A stretch of 64,000 bases of DNA from Micromonospora carbonacea (GCF_014205165.1 NZ_JACHMZ010000001.1:6740501-6804500), one strand, 5' to 3'; shown: positions 1 to 10,451, numbered from the stretch's first letter. A program made the numbers and translations. Notes: generated by a model not told the origin, from the sequence alone.

Positions 1-1460
1 ACTGAGCTGATCCACCATCGTGTTCACCGTCGACTTCAACTCCAGGATCTCACCCCGGGCATCCACCGTGATCTTCTGCGACAGGTCACCCTTCGCCACC
101 GCCGTGGAGACCTGGGCGATGTTGCGCACCTGGGCGGTGAGGTTCGACGCCATCGAGTTCACGTTGTCGGTCAGGTCGCGCCAGGTGCCCGCGACGCCGC
201 GCACCTGCGCCTGACCGCCCAGCTTGCCCTCGGTGCCCACCTCACGCGCCACCCGCGTCACCTCGTCGGCGAACGAACTGAGCTGATCCACCATCGTGTT
301 CACCGTCGACTTCAACTCCAGGATCTCACCCCGGGCATCCACCGTGATCTTCTGCGACAGGTCACCCTTCGCCACCGCCGTGGTCACCGAGGCGATGTTG
401 CGCACCTGCGACGTCAGGTTCGACGCCATCGAGTTGACGTTGTCGGTCAGGTCCCGCCACGTACCCAGAACGCCCTTGACCTGGGCCTGGCCGCCCAGCT
501 TGCCCTCGGTGCCCACCTCACGCGCGACCCGCGTCACCTCGTCGGCGAACGAGCTGAGCTGGTCCACCATCGTGTTCACGGTGTTCTTCAGCTCCAGGAT
601 CTCGCCCTGCGCGTCCACCGTGATCTTCTGGCTCAGGTCGCCCTTCGCGACCGCCGTCGAGACCTGCGAGATGTTGCGGACCTGGCTGGTCAGGTTGCCG
701 GCGAGCTGGTTGACGTTCTCGGTGAGGTCGCGCCAGGTGCCCGAGACCCCGCGCACCTGGGCCTGACCGCCCAGCTTGCCCTCGATGCCCACCTCACGCG
801 CCACCCGCGTCACCTCGTCGGCGAACGAACTGAGCTGGTCCACCATCGTGTTCACGGTGTCCTTCAGCTCCAGGATCTCGCCCTGCGCGGCAACGGTGAT
901 CTTCTGCGACAGGTCGCCCCGGGCGACGGCCGTCGAGACCTGGGCGATGTTGCGCACCTGCGCGGTCAGGTTCGACGCCATCGAGTTGACGCTGTCGGTC
1001 AGGTCCTTCCAGGTGCCGGCGACGTTCGGCACGTCGGCCTGGCCGCCGAGCTTGCCCTCCGTGCCCACCTCGCGCGCCACCCGGGTCACCTGCTCGGCGA
1101 AGAGGCGCAGCGTGTCGGTGAGCGAGTTCATCGTGTCGGCCAGCTCGGCGACCTCGCCGCGCGCCCCGACCGTGATCTTCTGCGACAGGTCGCCCTTCGC
1201 CACGGCCGTCGCCACCTGGGAGATCGACCGCACCTGGCCGGTCAGGTTCGACGCCATGGTGTTCACCGAGTCGGTGAGGTCCTTCCAGGTGCCGGCCACG
1301 CCGCGCACGTCGGCCTGGCCGCCGAGCTTGCCCTCGGTGCCCACCTCCCGGGCCACCCGGGTCACCTCGTTGGAGAACGACGAGAGCTGGTCGACCATCG
1401 TGTTGACCGTGCGGCCGATCCGCAGGTACTCGCCCCGCAGCGGGCGGCCGTCGATCTCCA
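1..1460 (-). repeat. 276-bp in-frame tandem repeats encoding HAMP units
   Basis: The same sequence block (plus-strand core actgagctg[ag]tccaccat) recurs at 1, 277, 553 and 829, and in diverged form at 1105 and 1381. The spacing is exactly 276 bp (92 codons). Copies nearest the window edge are the most alike and the 5'-proximal ones are diverged. That is the pattern expected if units are still being added or homogenised toward the 3' side. Confidence 0.9.
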
Positions 1461-1857
1461 ACGCCATGTGCTGGGAGAGGTCGCCGTCGGCCACCGCCAC
1501 GATCACCCGGGCGATCTCGGTGGTCGGCCGGCCCAGGCCGTCGATCAGCGAGTTGACCGCCCGCTGGTCCTCCGCCCAGGAGCCCTCCAGCCCCTCCTCC
1601 TCCAGTCGCTCGTTGAGCCGGCCGTCGCGGCCGACGACCCGGCTGATCCGCAGCAGGTCGCGGTGCTGCCGCTCCTGGAGCGCCACCACCTCGTTGAACG
1701 CGTCCGCCACCTCGCCGGCCGCGCCCGCCCGGGGGCGCAGCCGCACCTTCAGGTCGCCACCGCGCACGCGCCGCAGCGCCTCCGCCAGATCGCCGAGCAG
1801 CGCGGCCTGGTCCGGCGCGGACGGGTCCGCGGCTACCTGGTGTTTCGCCGTGGTCAT
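1..1857 (-). CDS. Multi-HAMP sensor histidine kinase, N-terminal part (runs off left edge)
   Basis: The reading frame is open for 619 codons from ATG 1857 to the window edge. A GAGGA ribosome-binding site lies about 8 nt upstream. The protein has no obvious signal peptide or membrane segment. After an N-terminal region with a degenerate HAMP-like segment (about residues 20-65) it consists of near-identical 92-residue units, each holding the HAMP signature ([31 protein letters not shown]). In actinobacteria such HAMP arrays precede GAF, HisKA and HATPase domains and often a receiver domain; those parts would lie outside the window. It is probably a cytoplasmic sensor kinase that relays a signal through stacked HAMP coiled coils. 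The ligand is unknown, and the kinase half is inferred from family architecture. Confidence 0.85.
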   Translation of the reverse strand, partial: MTTAKHQVAADPSAPDQAALLGDLAEALRRVRGGDLKVRLRPRAGAAGEVADAFNEVVALQERQHRDLLRISRVVGRDGRLNERLEEEGLEGSWAEDQRAVNSLIDGLGRPTTEIARVIVAVADGDLSQHMALEIDGRPLRGEYLRIGRTVNTMVDQLSSFSNEVTRVAREVGTEGKLGGQADVRGVAGTWKDLTDSVNTMASNLTGQVRSISQVATAVAKGDLSQKITVGARGEVAELADTMNSLTDTLRLFAEQVTRVAREVGTEGKLGGQADVPNVAGTWKDLTDSVNSMASNLTAQVRNIAQVSTAVARGDLSQKITVAAQGEILELKDTVNTMVDQLSSFADEVTRVAREVGIEGKLGGQAQVRGVSGTWRDLTENVNQLAGNLTSQVRNISQVSTAVAKGDLSQKITVDAQGEILELKNTVNTMVDQLSSFADEVTRVAREVGTEGKLGGQAQVKGVLGTWRDLTDNVNSMASNLTSQVRNIASVTTAVAKGDLSQKITVDARGEILELKSTVNTMVDQLSSFADEVTRVAREVGTEGKLGGQAQVRGVAGTWRDLTDNVNSMASNLTAQVRNIAQVSTAVAKGDLSQKITVDARGEILELKSTVNTMVDQLS

Positions 1858-2069
1858 CGCATTCCTCGCTGAGTTCCGGGGGCCGCCGGCGCCCGTCGAA
1901 CGCACCGGCCGTTCCCTCATTGTGCCCGGCTGGGCTCCCCGGACGCGCCGCCCGCCGGCCCGCCACGCCCGGCGACGCCGCCGTCGCCGGGCCGCGGCCC
2001 GTCCGGCGCGACGGCCCCTAGTGCCGGATCAGCTTGGCGCGGGGCCCGGCGGCGGTGGAGGATACGGAG

Positions 2070-4151
2070 GTGTCAGCGGAGGCGGGGCCGGCGGCGTTCG
2101 ACGGTCCGGACGAGCGCGTCCGGCGGGTCCGGCTGCCCGCGGACCGGCGCACACCGGCCGCCGCCCGCGCCCTGGTCCGCTCCGTGCTCGCCGCCGCGCG
2201 GCTCGACGACCTGCTCAACGAGGCCCTGCTGCTCACCACCGAGCTGACCACCAACGCCGTCGAACACGCCCGCACCGAGCTGGACATCGAGGTCGTCGGC
2301 GACGACGTCGGCCTCACCGTGACGGTCTCCGACTTCGCCGCCGGGTCCGTCGACGAGCTGACCATCGGCGTACGCAACGACACCTCGGAGATCGACGAGG
2401 TGTCCGAGCGGGGCCGGGGGCTGCTGCTGGTGGACCACTTCGCCAGCCGGTGGGGCACGACCTACCTGCCCACCGGCAAGGGGGTGTGGTTCCGGCTGGA
2501 CCGGGCCGGCGTCGCCGACGGGCAGCGGGTCGCCGCCGGCCCCCAGGCCGGCGCCGCCGGGGGCACGCCGACGTCGGCTGGCGGCGCGGAGCACGCGGGG
2601 CCCAGCGCCGGGGCGATGAGCGAGCTGATGCAGACCGCCCCCGACCAGTACGCCGACGACCCGCTGCCCGACTTCGCCACCGACCTGCTCACCCGGCTCG
2701 CCGAGATGGTCGGCGCGGCCGGCGGACTCGTCCGACTCGACCGGGGCGACGGGCTGGGCCGGCAGGTGCTGGCCCGCTACGGTCGCACCCCCCGCACCGG
2801 CAACGAGCTGCTGCGGGTGCCGCTGGCGGTGCACCGGCCGTACTCCGGGGAGCTGGAGCTGGACGCGGCCCCCTCGACGTACGCGCGGCCGCTCGCCGTG
2901 CTGACCGCCGAGCGGCTCTCGCTGCACCTGGAGAACGACCGGCTGCGCCGGGCCGACGTGCGGCGACAGGCCTGGCTGACGTTCCTGGCCGAGGCGGGCG
3001 AGCTGCTCGCCCAGTCCCTCGACGTCGAGCTGACGATGGTGCTGATCCCGCAGCTCGTCGTGCCCCGGCTCGGCCAGTGGTGCGCGGTGCACACGGCCGA
3101 CGAGTGGGGCCGGCTGCGGCTCGCGGCGGCCACCCACGCCGACGAGTCGGTGCTGCCGCAACTGCACAAGGTGCTCCGCGAGACGGGGACGGACTCGGTG
3201 CAGTCCCGGCTGCGGGAGGCGTCCCGGATCGGGTCGCAGGTGCCGCTGGGCGGGCCGATGGAGGGCTTCGCCGTCCCGCTGGTGGCGCGCGGGCAGCGGC
3301 TCGGCACCCTGGCGGTGGGTCGCCACCAGCGGCACCGGCACGACCCCGACGAGGTGGCCGTGCTGGAGGACGTGGCCCGGCGGGCGGCCCTGGCCATCGA
3401 GAACGCCCGGATCCACGCCGAGCGGCGGCGGGTGGCGCAGGCGCTCCAGCGGTCGCTGCTGCCGCCGGTCCTGCCGGTCGTCGACGGCATCGGCTTCGCC
3501 GCCGAGTACGTGCCGACCGGCGACGACGCCGAGGTGGGTGGCGACTTCTACGACGTGCTCCCCCTGCCCGACGGGCGCTGGCTCGTGGTGGTCGGCGACG
3601 TGTCCGGCAAGGGGGTCGAGGCGGCGGCCGTCACCGGGCTGGTCCGCGACGTCATCCGGGTGCTGGTCAGCGACGGCAAGCCGCTGCCGGAGGCGCTGGG
3701 CCGGCTCAACAACACGCTGGTCGAGCGGGGCGGCGGGCGCTACTGCACGCTGGCGCTGGCGGCCGTCGGGCCGGGCGAGGGCGACCAGCTCGACGTGTCC
3801 CTGCACCTGGCCGGCCACGACCGCCCGGTGCTGCTGCGCGCCGGCGACGGTGCCGCGTTCGTCGGGGCCGGCGGCACCGCGCTCGGCCTGCTCGACGCGA
3901 TCGCCTCCCCGGCCGCCGAGCTGAGCCTGACCCCCGGCGACTCGCTGATCTTCTACACCGACGGGGTGACCGAACGACGGCGCGGCCGGGAGCTGTTCGG
4001 CACGGAGCGGCTGCGGGAGTCCGCCGCGCCGCTGGCCGGCTACTCGGCCGACGTGGTGGCCGCCCGGCTGCGGTCGACGGCGATCGGGTTCTCGGCCGAG
4101 ACGCCCCGCGACGACATCGCGATCCTGGTGCTGCGCAACGACCGCCGCTGA
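2070..4151 (+). CDS. SpoIIE-type serine phosphatase with N-terminal anti-sigma ATPase and GAF-like region
   Basis: Probable regulator of a partner-switching sigma-factor pathway. The N-terminus (about residues 20-145) is an RsbW/SpoIIAB-like ATPase with an N-box ([10 protein letters not shown]) and a G-box ([10 protein letters not shown]). A GAF-like sensor region follows (about 280-425). The C-terminal 250 residues are a PP2C/SpoIIE phosphatase with its acidic metal ligands in [21 protein letters not shown] and DDIA. I chose GTG 2070 because GGAGG lies 8 nt upstream; an in-frame TTG at 2034 would add 12 residues but has no ribosome-binding site. The gene stands alone and converges on the FAD oxidase gene. 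It likely dephosphorylates an anti-anti-sigma (STAS) protein; the partner is not known. Confidence 0.85.
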   Translation: MSAEAGPAAFDGPDERVRRVRLPADRRTPAAARALVRSVLAAARLDDLLNEALLLTTELTTNAVEHARTELDIEVVGDDVGLTVTVSDFAAGSVDELTIGVRNDTSEIDEVSERGRGLLLVDHFASRWGTTYLPTGKGVWFRLDRAGVADGQRVAAGPQAGAAGGTPTSAGGAEHAGPSAGAMSELMQTAPDQYADDPLPDFATDLLTRLAEMVGAAGGLVRLDRGDGLGRQVLARYGRTPRTGNELLRVPLAVHRPYSGELELDAAPSTYARPLAVLTAERLSLHLENDRLRRADVRRQAWLTFLAEAGELLAQSLDVELTMVLIPQLVVPRLGQWCAVHTADEWGRLRLAAATHADESVLPQLHKVLRETGTDSVQSRLREASRIGSQVPLGGPMEGFAVPLVARGQRLGTLAVGRHQRHRHDPDEVAVLEDVARRAALAIENARIHAERRRVAQALQRSLLPPVLPVVDGIGFAAEYVPTGDDAEVGGDFYDVLPLPDGRWLVVVGDVSGKGVEAAAVTGLVRDVIRVLVSDGKPLPEALGRLNNTLVERGGGRYCTLALAAVGPGEGDQLDVSLHLAGHDRPVLLRAGDGAAFVGAGGTALGLLDAIASPAAELSLTPGDSLIFYTDGVTERRRGRELFGTERLRESAAPLAGYSADVVAARLRSTAIGFSAETPRDDIAILVLRNDRR

Positions 4152-4212
4152 CGCCCGGCCCGCCGGGCAGGCCCGCACCGGGCGCCGGGGGCCGGGGGGC
4201 GCGTCGGCGCTG

Positions 4213-4267
4213 CATGTCGGCGACATCGCGGTATCCCCGGCCCGGGATACCTCCATGTCGCCGACAT
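4213..4267. repeat. Intergenic inverted repeat, CATGTCGGCGACAT family, copy 1
   Basis: The arms 4213-4237 and 4243-4267 are reverse complements over about 25 bp with two mismatches. Each arm starts with CATGTCGGCGACAT or its complement, which is itself almost palindromic. It sits between two convergent genes and could act as a bidirectional terminator. A second copy with the same arms lies at 20552-20626, also between convergent genes, so this is a repeat family and not a one-off hairpin. Confidence 0.85.
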
Positions 4268-4345
4268 GGCGACCCGGCCCGGCGGCCGCGGGGCGGGCGC
4301 GGGCGCGGGCGCATGGAGACGGAGGGGCGGGGCGCGGCGGGCCGG

Positions 4346-5704
4346 TCAGAGGCCGCCGGGGAGGCGGCCCGGGGCCAGGCGCTGGTGCGGGTCCAGGTAT
4401 TCCTTCGCCGCCCGCAGCCGGGGCAGCGAGGCCAGCTCGCCCCACAGGTCGACGGCCTCCCGCACCGGCGGCGGCGCGGCGACCACCACGCACCGGCCCC
4501 GCCGGGCGAGCAGGACGGCCCGCACCCCGGCGACGATGGACGCCACCCGCTCGGCGGGCAGGGTGCCGGGCAGGCCGGCGTGCAGCACCCCCTGCCCGGC
4601 GGAGCCCCGCACCGGCACCGGGCCACCGGCCGCGTCGCGCAGCGCGTAGACGGCCGCGTGCAGGTCGCTGACCGGCACCTCGATGCGCAGCGCGGTCTCG
4701 CCGGGGCCGAACGGATAACGCCGCCACCACTGCGGCGCCGAGCTCTCGGTCTTCGCCTCTCCGCCCAGCAGGCCGCGCAGGCCGTCGGCGCGTTCGGCGA
4801 CGTCGGCGGGACCGCCCTCCAGCAGCACGGTCAGGCTGCCCGCCCCGGCCGGGGTCACCGTGCGCCGGAACATGGCGGGGTGGCGGGCCCTGGCCAGGGC
4901 CTCCGGGGAGTCGGGGGGCAGCGGCGGGCGCACCCGGTTGGCCCGGGCCGGCAGGTCCAGCTCCACGGCCGCCGGGTCGAGCCGGGCGGCGAGCACCTCC
5001 CGGACCAGGTCGTCGACCTCCAGCGGGCTCCACACCGGGCGGGTGACCCAGGCGCGGCTGGCCGGCACCGGCTGCACCCGCAGGGTGGCCGAGACGAGCA
5101 CGCCGAGGCCGCCCTGCGACCCGCACAGCAGCCGGGCCAGCTCCAGGCCAGGCGCGCCGCCGCCGGCACTGATCAGCTCGCCGGCCGCGTCCAGGTAGCG
5201 CAGGCCGACCAGTTGCTCGCAGGGACCGCCGTGGCGGTGCCGCAGCGGGCCGGACTCGTCGGTGGCCAGCACCCCGCCGACGGTGGCCCCGGGCGAGGGC
5301 GCGTCGAGGGCCAGCCGCAGCCCCGCCCGCTCCAGGGCGGCCTGGGCGGCCCGCAGCGGGGTGCCCGCGCCGATCTCGGCCACGCCGCCGTCGGCCGGCC
5401 GGTGGCAGATGCCGGCCAGCCGCCCGGTGTCGAGCATGATGTCGACGTGCGCGGGGGTGGCCCCCCAGTCGATCTTCGTGCCGGCGCCCCGGGGCACCAC
5501 CGTCAGGTCGTGGGCGGCGGCCAGCCGCAGCACCTCGGCCGCGGCCTGCGGGGCGCCGGGCACGGCCACCCACCGGGCCTGCGCGCCGGCCACCTCGTCG
5601 GCCGCCCCCGCGAACCGTGCGAAGGGCGGGCCGCAGATCTCCGCCAGCCGACGGGTGATGCCCACTGCCCCGGACCGATCGATGGACCCCGCTGCTGCCG
5701 CCAT
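4346..5704 (-). CDS. FAD-binding oxidoreductase, glycolate oxidase GlcE-like
   Basis: A 452-residue FAD-linked oxidase. The FAD-binding PCMH-type region occupies about residues 45-220 ([55 protein letters not shown] in short pieces across it), followed by a variable substrate domain. The pattern is that of the GlcE subunit of glycolate oxidase rather than the longer GlcD. GlcE normally works with GlcD and the iron-sulfur GlcF, but neither is next door, so the substrate is uncertain. The gene diverges from the oligopeptidase gene, and a LexA-like box lies just upstream of its start. Start ATG 5704 gives a protein of normal length. Confidence 0.75.
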   Translation of the reverse strand: MAAAAGSIDRSGAVGITRRLAEICGPPFARFAGAADEVAGAQARWVAVPGAPQAAAEVLRLAAAHDLTVVPRGAGTKIDWGATPAHVDIMLDTGRLAGICHRPADGGVAEIGAGTPLRAAQAALERAGLRLALDAPSPGATVGGVLATDESGPLRHRHGGPCEQLVGLRYLDAAGELISAGGGAPGLELARLLCGSQGGLGVLVSATLRVQPVPASRAWVTRPVWSPLEVDDLVREVLAARLDPAAVELDLPARANRVRPPLPPDSPEALARARHPAMFRRTVTPAGAGSLTVLLEGGPADVAERADGLRGLLGGEAKTESSAPQWWRRYPFGPGETALRIEVPVSDLHAAVYALRDAAGGPVPVRGSAGQGVLHAGLPGTLPAERVASIVAGVRAVLLARRGRCVVVAAPPPVREAVDLWGELASLPRLRAAKEYLDPHQRLAPGRLPGGL

Positions 5705-5712
5705 GGCCGCAA

Positions 5713-5728
5713 TCGTACATGTGTTCGA
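5713..5728. promoter_or_regulatory. Candidate LexA (SOS) box between divergent genes
   Basis: TCGTACATGTGTTCGA matches the actinobacterial LexA consensus TCGAAC-N4-GTTCGA at 11 of 12 defined positions. It lies 9 bp upstream of the FAD oxidase start and about 87 bp upstream of the peptidase start, so it could govern either gene. The assignment is by sequence match only. Confidence 0.5.
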
Positions 5729-5814
5729 ACAGCCGGTCGTGCCGCCGGGCCGGCGTCGGGCGTCGGTCTCGCCGGGCGAGTGCCGGCGTCCCGACGGACG
5801 GTAACCTGACCGGC

Positions 5815-7911
5815 GTGACCACCGAGACTCCCGTGCCCGTCGCCAAGCGGGTCCCCAGCGAGCGCACCCACCACGGCGACACCGTCGTCGACGAGTACGC
5901 CTGGCTGGCCGCCAAGGACGACCCGGAGACGATCGCCCACCTGACGGCGGAGAACGCGCACACCGAGGCGCGCACCGCCCACCTGGCGGAGCTGCGGGCC
6001 GCCCTGTTCGAGGAGACGCGCCGGCGCACCCAGGAGACCGACCTGTCGGTGCCGGCCCGCAAGGGCGGCCACTGGTACTACACCCGCACCGTCGAGGGCC
6101 AGCAGTACGGCGTGCACTGCCGCCGCGCGGTACGCGACGGCGAGACCGACCCGCCGGTCAGCGTGGACGGCGCCCCGCTCGACGGCGAGGAGGTGCTGCT
6201 CGACGGCAACCTGCTCGCCGAGGGGCACGACTTCTTCTCCCTCGGCGCGTTCGACGTGAGCCCCGACGGCCGCTGGCTGGCATACTCGACGGACTTCAGC
6301 GGCGACGAGCGGTTCACGCTGCGGGTCAAGGACCTGGGCACCGGTGAGGTGCTGGCCGACGAGGTGCCGGGCACGTTCTACGGCACGGCCTGGTCGGCCG
6401 ACGCCTCGGTGCTGTTCTACGTGACCGTCGACGACGCCTGGCGGCCCCACCGGGTGTGGCGGCACCGGATCGGCACCCCGTCCACCGAGGACGTGGTGGT
6501 CTACCAGGAGGACGACGAGCGGTTCTGGGTCGGCGTCGAGCTGACCCGGTCGGAGAAGTTCGTCCTCATCGACATCCACAGCAAGATCACCAGCGAGGTG
6601 CTGGTCATCCCCGCCGGCAACCCCACCGGCGAGCCGGCGTCCGTCGCGCCCCGGCGGCAAGGCGTGGAATACAGCGTCGAGCACCACGGGCACCGCTTCC
6701 TGATCCTGCACAACGACGACGCCGAGGACTTCGCGCTCGCGTACACCTCGGCGGACGCGCCCGGCGACTGGGTGCCGCTGATCCCGCACACCCCCGGCAC
6801 CCGGCTGGAGTCGGTCGACGCGTTCGCCGACCACCTGGTCGTGTCGCTGCGCACCAACGGGCTGACCGGGCTGCGCGTGCTGCCGGTCGGCGGCGGCGAC
6901 GGTCACGACATCGACTTCCCCGAGCCGCTCTACAGCGTCGGGCTGGACAGCAACCCGGAGTACCGCACCCGGCAGGTCCGGCTGCGCTACGCCTCGCTGG
7001 TCGCCCCCGAGTCGGTGTACGACTACGACCTGGTCACCCGGGAGCTGACCCTGCGCCGCCGCAAGCCGGTCCTGCCCGGCCCGGACGGCCGCGAGTACGA
7101 CCCGGCCGACTACGAGCAGCACCGGGACTGGGCGCTCGCCGACGACGGCACGCGCGTGCCGATCTCGCTGGTCTGCCGGGCCGGCACCCCCCGCGACGGC
7201 TCCGCCGGCTGCGTCATCTACGGCTACGGCTCGTACGAGGCGAGCATGGACCCGTGGTTCTCCGTCGCCCGGCTCTCCCTGCTGGACCGGGGCGTGGTCT
7301 TCGCCGTCGCGCACGTGCGGGGCGGCGGCGAGCTGGGCCGGTGCTGGTACGACCAGGGCAAGATGCTGGCCAAGAAGAACACCTTCACCGACTTCGTGGC
7401 CTGCGCCCGGCACCTGGTCAAGTCCGGCTGGACGTCGGCCGACCGGCTGGTGGCCCGGGGCGCGTCGGCCGGCGGCCTGCTGATGGGCGCGGTGGCCAAC
7501 CTCGCGCCGGACGCGTTCGCGGGCATCGTCGCGCAGGTGCCCTTCGTGGACCCGCTCACCTCGATCCTCGACCCGTCGCTGCCGCTGACCGTCACCGAGT
7601 GGGAGGAGTGGGGCAACCCCCTCGACGACCCCGAGGTCTACGCGTACATGAAGTCGTACGCGCCGTACGAGAACGTGGCGGCGGTGGACTACCCGGCGAT
7701 CCTCGCGGTGACCAGCCTCAACGACACCCGGGTCCTCTACCACGAGCCGGCCAAGTGGATCGCCCGGCTGCGGGCTGCCGCCCCGCAGGGCGACTACCTG
7801 CTCAAGACGGAGATGGGGGCCGGGCACGGCGGCCCCAGCGGCCGGTACGACGCGTGGCGCGAGGAGGCGTTCATCAACGCCTGGATCCTCGACCGCCTGG
7901 GCGCTGCGTAA
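5815..7911 (+). CDS. S9 family peptidase, oligopeptidase B-like
   Basis: A 698-residue serine peptidase of the prolyl oligopeptidase clan. The first two thirds form the beta-propeller that gates the active site; the C-terminal third is an alpha/beta hydrolase domain. The catalytic triad is visible: Ser in RGASAGGLLMG, Asp in SLNDTRVLYHEP and His in GAGHGGPSGRY. The motifs VAQVPFVD and EWGNPLDDPE favour oligopeptidase B (cleavage after basic residues) over prolyl oligopeptidase. No signal peptide is seen, so it is probably cytoplasmic and digests short peptides. I chose GTG 5815 because an upstream frame beginning at 5719 adds 32 residues unlike the family. Confidence 0.9.
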   Translation: MTTETPVPVAKRVPSERTHHGDTVVDEYAWLAAKDDPETIAHLTAENAHTEARTAHLAELRAALFEETRRRTQETDLSVPARKGGHWYYTRTVEGQQYGVHCRRAVRDGETDPPVSVDGAPLDGEEVLLDGNLLAEGHDFFSLGAFDVSPDGRWLAYSTDFSGDERFTLRVKDLGTGEVLADEVPGTFYGTAWSADASVLFYVTVDDAWRPHRVWRHRIGTPSTEDVVVYQEDDERFWVGVELTRSEKFVLIDIHSKITSEVLVIPAGNPTGEPASVAPRRQGVEYSVEHHGHRFLILHNDDAEDFALAYTSADAPGDWVPLIPHTPGTRLESVDAFADHLVVSLRTNGLTGLRVLPVGGGDGHDIDFPEPLYSVGLDSNPEYRTRQVRLRYASLVAPESVYDYDLVTRELTLRRRKPVLPGPDGREYDPADYEQHRDWALADDGTRVPISLVCRAGTPRDGSAGCVIYGYGSYEASMDPWFSVARLSLLDRGVVFAVAHVRGGGELGRCWYDQGKMLAKKNTFTDFVACARHLVKSGWTSADRLVARGASAGGLLMGAVANLAPDAFAGIVAQVPFVDPLTSILDPSLPLTVTEWEEWGNPLDDPEVYAYMKSYAPYENVAAVDYPAILAVTSLNDTRVLYHEPAKWIARLRAAAPQGDYLLKTEMGAGHGGPSGRYDAWREEAFINAWILDRLGAA

Positions 7912-7962
7912 GGAAGGGCCCCCTGTTAACGCATCCGGTCGAGAAGGGCACCCTTCTCACCA
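7908..7962. repeat. Intergenic repeat, GTAAGGAAGGGC family, copy 1
   Basis: The sequence starts in the peptidase stop codon with GTAAGGAAGGGC and runs through GTTAACGC. It then contains an 8-bp stem, GAGAAGGG/CCCTTCTC (7941-7958), with a 2-nt loop. It fills the gap between two convergent genes. The first 25 bp match the reverse complement of the element at 10971-11024 with two differences, so the two are copies of one intergenic family. Confidence 0.75.
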
Positions 7963-7966
7963 CTGG

Positions 7967-8914
7967 TCACGCGGTGGTGACCAGGTCGGCGAGGACCTGC
8001 GGGTCGGCGTTGCCGCCGGTCACCACCGCGGCCGTACGCCCCGCCGGCAGCTCGCCCACGCGGAACAGCCGGGCGGCCGTGGCCACCGCGCCGCTGGGCT
8101 CGACGACCAGCCGGGCCTCGCGGATCAGGCGACCGGCGGCCGCCCGGATCTCCTCCTCGGTCACCGTGACGATGCCGTCGAGGCGGTCCCGCAGGTGGGC
8201 CAGCGTCAGCTCCGACAGGTTGGTGCGCAGCCCGTCCGCGCAGGTGCGGTAGGTCAGCTCCACGTCCCAGGTGACCACCCGCCCGGCGGCGAGCGAGTCC
8301 CGCGCGTCGGCGGCGAGCAGCGGCTCGACGCCGTACACGGCGGTCGACGGGCGCAGCGCCCGGACCGCCGTGGCGACCCCGGAGGCGAGGCCGCCGCCGC
8401 CGACGGGCACCAGCACCACGTCGACGTCGGGCAGGTCGGCGACGATCTCCGCCCCGACGGTGCCCTGACCGGCGATGATCCGCCGGTCGTCGAACGGCGG
8501 CACCAGGGTCGCCCCCGTCTCGGCGACGATCCGCCGGGCCTCCGCCAGCCGCCGGGCCGGCGGGACGAGCAGCACCTCCGCCCCGAACGCCCGCATCCGG
8601 GCGACCTTCACCTCCGGCGCGCCCTCGGGCACCACCACCGTGCACGGCACGCCGGCGGCCCGCGCCGCGTACGCGAGGGCCTGGCCGTGGTTGCCGGACG
8701 AGTGGGTGACCACCCCCCGGGCCCGCGCGCCGGGGTCGAGCCGGGCGACCGCGTGGGTGGCCCCGCGCAGCTTGAACGAACCGACCGGTTGCAGGCTCTC
8801 CGGCTTCAGCCACAGCCCGTCGTCCCACGGCGCGGCCAGCAGCGGCGTGCGCAGGACGGTCGGCGCGATGTCGGCGGCGGCGGCCCGGATGTCGTCGAGC
8901 GTCACGAGGTCCAC
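7967..8914 (-). CDS. PLP-dependent threonine/serine dehydratase-like enzyme
   Basis: A 315-residue fold-type II PLP enzyme. The PLP lysine is in PVGSFKLRGA (about residue 47), the substrate loop is SSGNHGQALA, and the phosphate-binding glycine loop is VPVGGGGLASG. The length matches the short catabolic threonine ammonia-lyase/serine racemase type without a C-terminal ACT regulatory domain. Expected chemistry is deamination of threonine or serine to a 2-oxoacid and ammonia; serine racemase activity is an alternative. It ends against the intergenic repeat that it shares with the peptidase gene. Confidence 0.85.
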   Translation of the reverse strand: MDLVTLDDIRAAAADIAPTVLRTPLLAAPWDDGLWLKPESLQPVGSFKLRGATHAVARLDPGARARGVVTHSSGNHGQALAYAARAAGVPCTVVVPEGAPEVKVARMRAFGAEVLLVPPARRLAEARRIVAETGATLVPPFDDRRIIAGQGTVGAEIVADLPDVDVVLVPVGGGGLASGVATAVRALRPSTAVYGVEPLLAADARDSLAAGRVVTWDVELTYRTCADGLRTNLSELTLAHLRDRLDGIVTVTEEEIRAAAGRLIREARLVVEPSGAVATAARLFRVGELPAGRTAAVVTGGNADPQVLADLVTTA

Positions 8915-8943
8915 GGCCCCATCCTGCCCCCCGAGGGTGGAGG

Positions 8944-9513
8944 TCAGTTCGGGGACCAGTTGGGGTCGCGGCCCATTCGGGCTACGGCGCGCTCCAGGGC
9001 GGTGGCGTTCGGCGGGGCGGTGACCGGGGCGGCGAAGGCACCCTGCTGCTGGCCCATGTCGCCCATCCGGTCCATGAACGCGTCAAGCGTGGCGATCACG
9101 GCCGGCGCGGCCTCGTACGGCTGGCCGGTGGCCCGCGCCAGGTCCCACGCGTGGACGGTCAGGTCGATCAGCGCCATGTCGCCGATGGTCTCCTGCGGCA
9201 GGCCCATCCCCGGCGACACGCCCTCCAGCGCGGCCGGATCGGCCCACGCCGCCACCAGCCGCTCCGTCTCGGCGGCGAACCGGGCCCGCCAGCCGTCGGT
9301 GAGCCGGTCGGTCTTGTCGGCCCAGTCCGCCGATTCCCGGGCGGCCATCGCCTGGAAGTTGACCACCACCTGAAAGAGATGCCCGAGCAGGTCCCGCACG
9401 GTGTAGTCCGCGCACGGGGTCGGCAGGTCGAACTGGTCGTCGGAGATCGCCCGGACCACCGCCACGGCGCGCGGCGCGGCATCCGCCAGCAGTTCACTAG
9501 TCTTCGTGGTCAT
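8944..9513 (-). CDS. TIGR03086-type metal-binding DinB-like protein
   Basis: A 189-residue protein of the actinobacterial TIGR03086 / mycothiol-dependent maleylpyruvate isomerase-like four-helix fold. Recognisable features are the N-terminal PTPCADYTVRDLLGH segment and the later LIDLTVHAWDLARATGQ motif, which carry His ligands for a divalent metal. Members are often thiol-dependent enzymes or of unknown function. The start is ATG 9513 (MTTKTSELL); an upstream codon would add ten unlike residues. It diverges from the AraC-type gene with only 11 bp between starts, so the promoters must overlap the coding ends. Confidence 0.8.
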   Translation of the reverse strand: MTTKTSELLADAAPRAVAVVRAISDDQFDLPTPCADYTVRDLLGHLFQVVVNFQAMAARESADWADKTDRLTDGWRARFAAETERLVAAWADPAALEGVSPGMGLPQETIGDMALIDLTVHAWDLARATGQPYEAAPAVIATLDAFMDRMGDMGQQQGAFAAPVTAPPNATALERAVARMGRDPNWSPN

Positions 9514-9524
9514 AGGGGCAGCGT

Positions 9525-10451
9525 ATGCAGCCCGGGAGGGCAAGCTTGAAGAAGTGCGACAGCGGCCCGCGCGCCGACAACCGGGGCATCCTCGACCCCG
9601 CGCGGCTGCGACGCGAGGTCCGCTTCCGCCGCCGTCTGCCCGCCGCCGCCCTGCTCCCGTACGTCGAGCACTACTGGCTGATCGACTGGGACCTCGATGA
9701 GCCGTTCGAGCAGCGGGTGCTCCCGCACCCGGCGGTCAACCTCGTCTTCCGCCGCGACCCGGCGGGCGGTCCGGCTTCCGGGTCCGCCGAGGTGGCCGGC
9801 GTCGGGCGGGAGCTGTTCCGGATCACCCTCGCCGGCACCGGCCGGGTCAGCGGCGTGCAGTTCCGCCCCGGCGGGTTCCGCCCGTTCTGGCCGCGACCGG
9901 TCGCCGAGCTGACCGGCGAGCGCCGCCCGCTGCCCGCCGGGCTCGTCGGGGGCCGGCACCCCTGTGACGGTACGGACGACGAGCGCGCCGCCACCCTCGA
10001 CGCCCTCCTGCTCACCTGGCACCCCCGCCCCGTCTCGCTGCCGGCCTCCCGGTCGGCGGCCGGCGTCCCGGCGACCGGCCTGCCGGCGGCCGACCCGCCG
10101 ACGGCGGAGGCGATGGCGCTGGCCGGGGAGATCCGCGCCGACCGCAGCGTGTTGCGGGTCGACGACCTGGCCCGCCGGCACGGCACCACCACCCGACGCC
10201 TGCAACGGCTGTTCCTCGACCACGTCGGCGTCGGCCCGAAGTGGGTGATCCGGCGGTACCGCATCCAGGAGGCGATCGAGCACGCCGCCGGCGGCGGACC
10301 GGTGGACTGGGCGGCCGTCGCCGCCGACCTCGGGTACGCCGACCAGGCCCACCTGATCCGCGAGTTCGCCGCCGCGACGGGCCTCACCCCGGCCGCGTAC
10401 GCCCGCTCGCTCCATCGACCGGCGGGAAGCTCGCTCAGCCAGCCGGGGTGA
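9525..10451 (+). CDS. AraC-family regulator with DUF6597-like N-terminal domain
   Basis: A 308-residue regulator. The N-terminal half (RRLPAAALLPYVEHYWLIDWDL, given here as landmarks) is the DUF6597-like sensor found in many actinobacterial AraC proteins. The C-terminal 100 residues hold two helix-turn-helix motifs (VDDLARRHGTTTRRLQRLF and the VAADLGYADQAHLIREF landmark). ATG 9525 has AGGGG 6 nt upstream; TTG 9546 with GGGAGG upstream is a serious alternative and would shorten the protein by seven residues. The adjacent divergent TIGR03086 gene is the obvious candidate target. The 3' end runs into a 23-bp tandem repeat. Confidence 0.8.
   Translation: MQPGRASLKKCDSGPRADNRGILDPARLRREVRFRRRLPAAALLPYVEHYWLIDWDLDEPFEQRVLPHPAVNLVFRRDPAGGPASGSAEVAGVGRELFRITLAGTGRVSGVQFRPGGFRPFWPRPVAELTGERRPLPAGLVGGRHPCDGTDDERAATLDALLLTWHPRPVSLPASRSAAGVPATGLPAADPPTAEAMALAGEIRADRSVLRVDDLARRHGTTTRRLQRLFLDHVGVGPKWVIRRYRIQEAIEHAAGGGPVDWAAVAADLGYADQAHLIREFAAATGLTPAAYARSLHRPAGSSLSQPG

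Noticed and set aside
776..5809. Very long plus-strand open frame (1677 codons)
   Set aside because: It is antisense to the HAMP kinase and FAD oxidase genes and out of frame with the phosphatase. The product is arginine- and proline-rich with no domain, a usual artefact of GC-rich DNA.
2073..6062. Long minus-strand open frame (1329 codons) opposite the phosphatase gene
   Set aside because: Most of it is a GC-driven shadow of the phosphatase and FAD oxidase genes; low-complexity translation and no recognisable fold.
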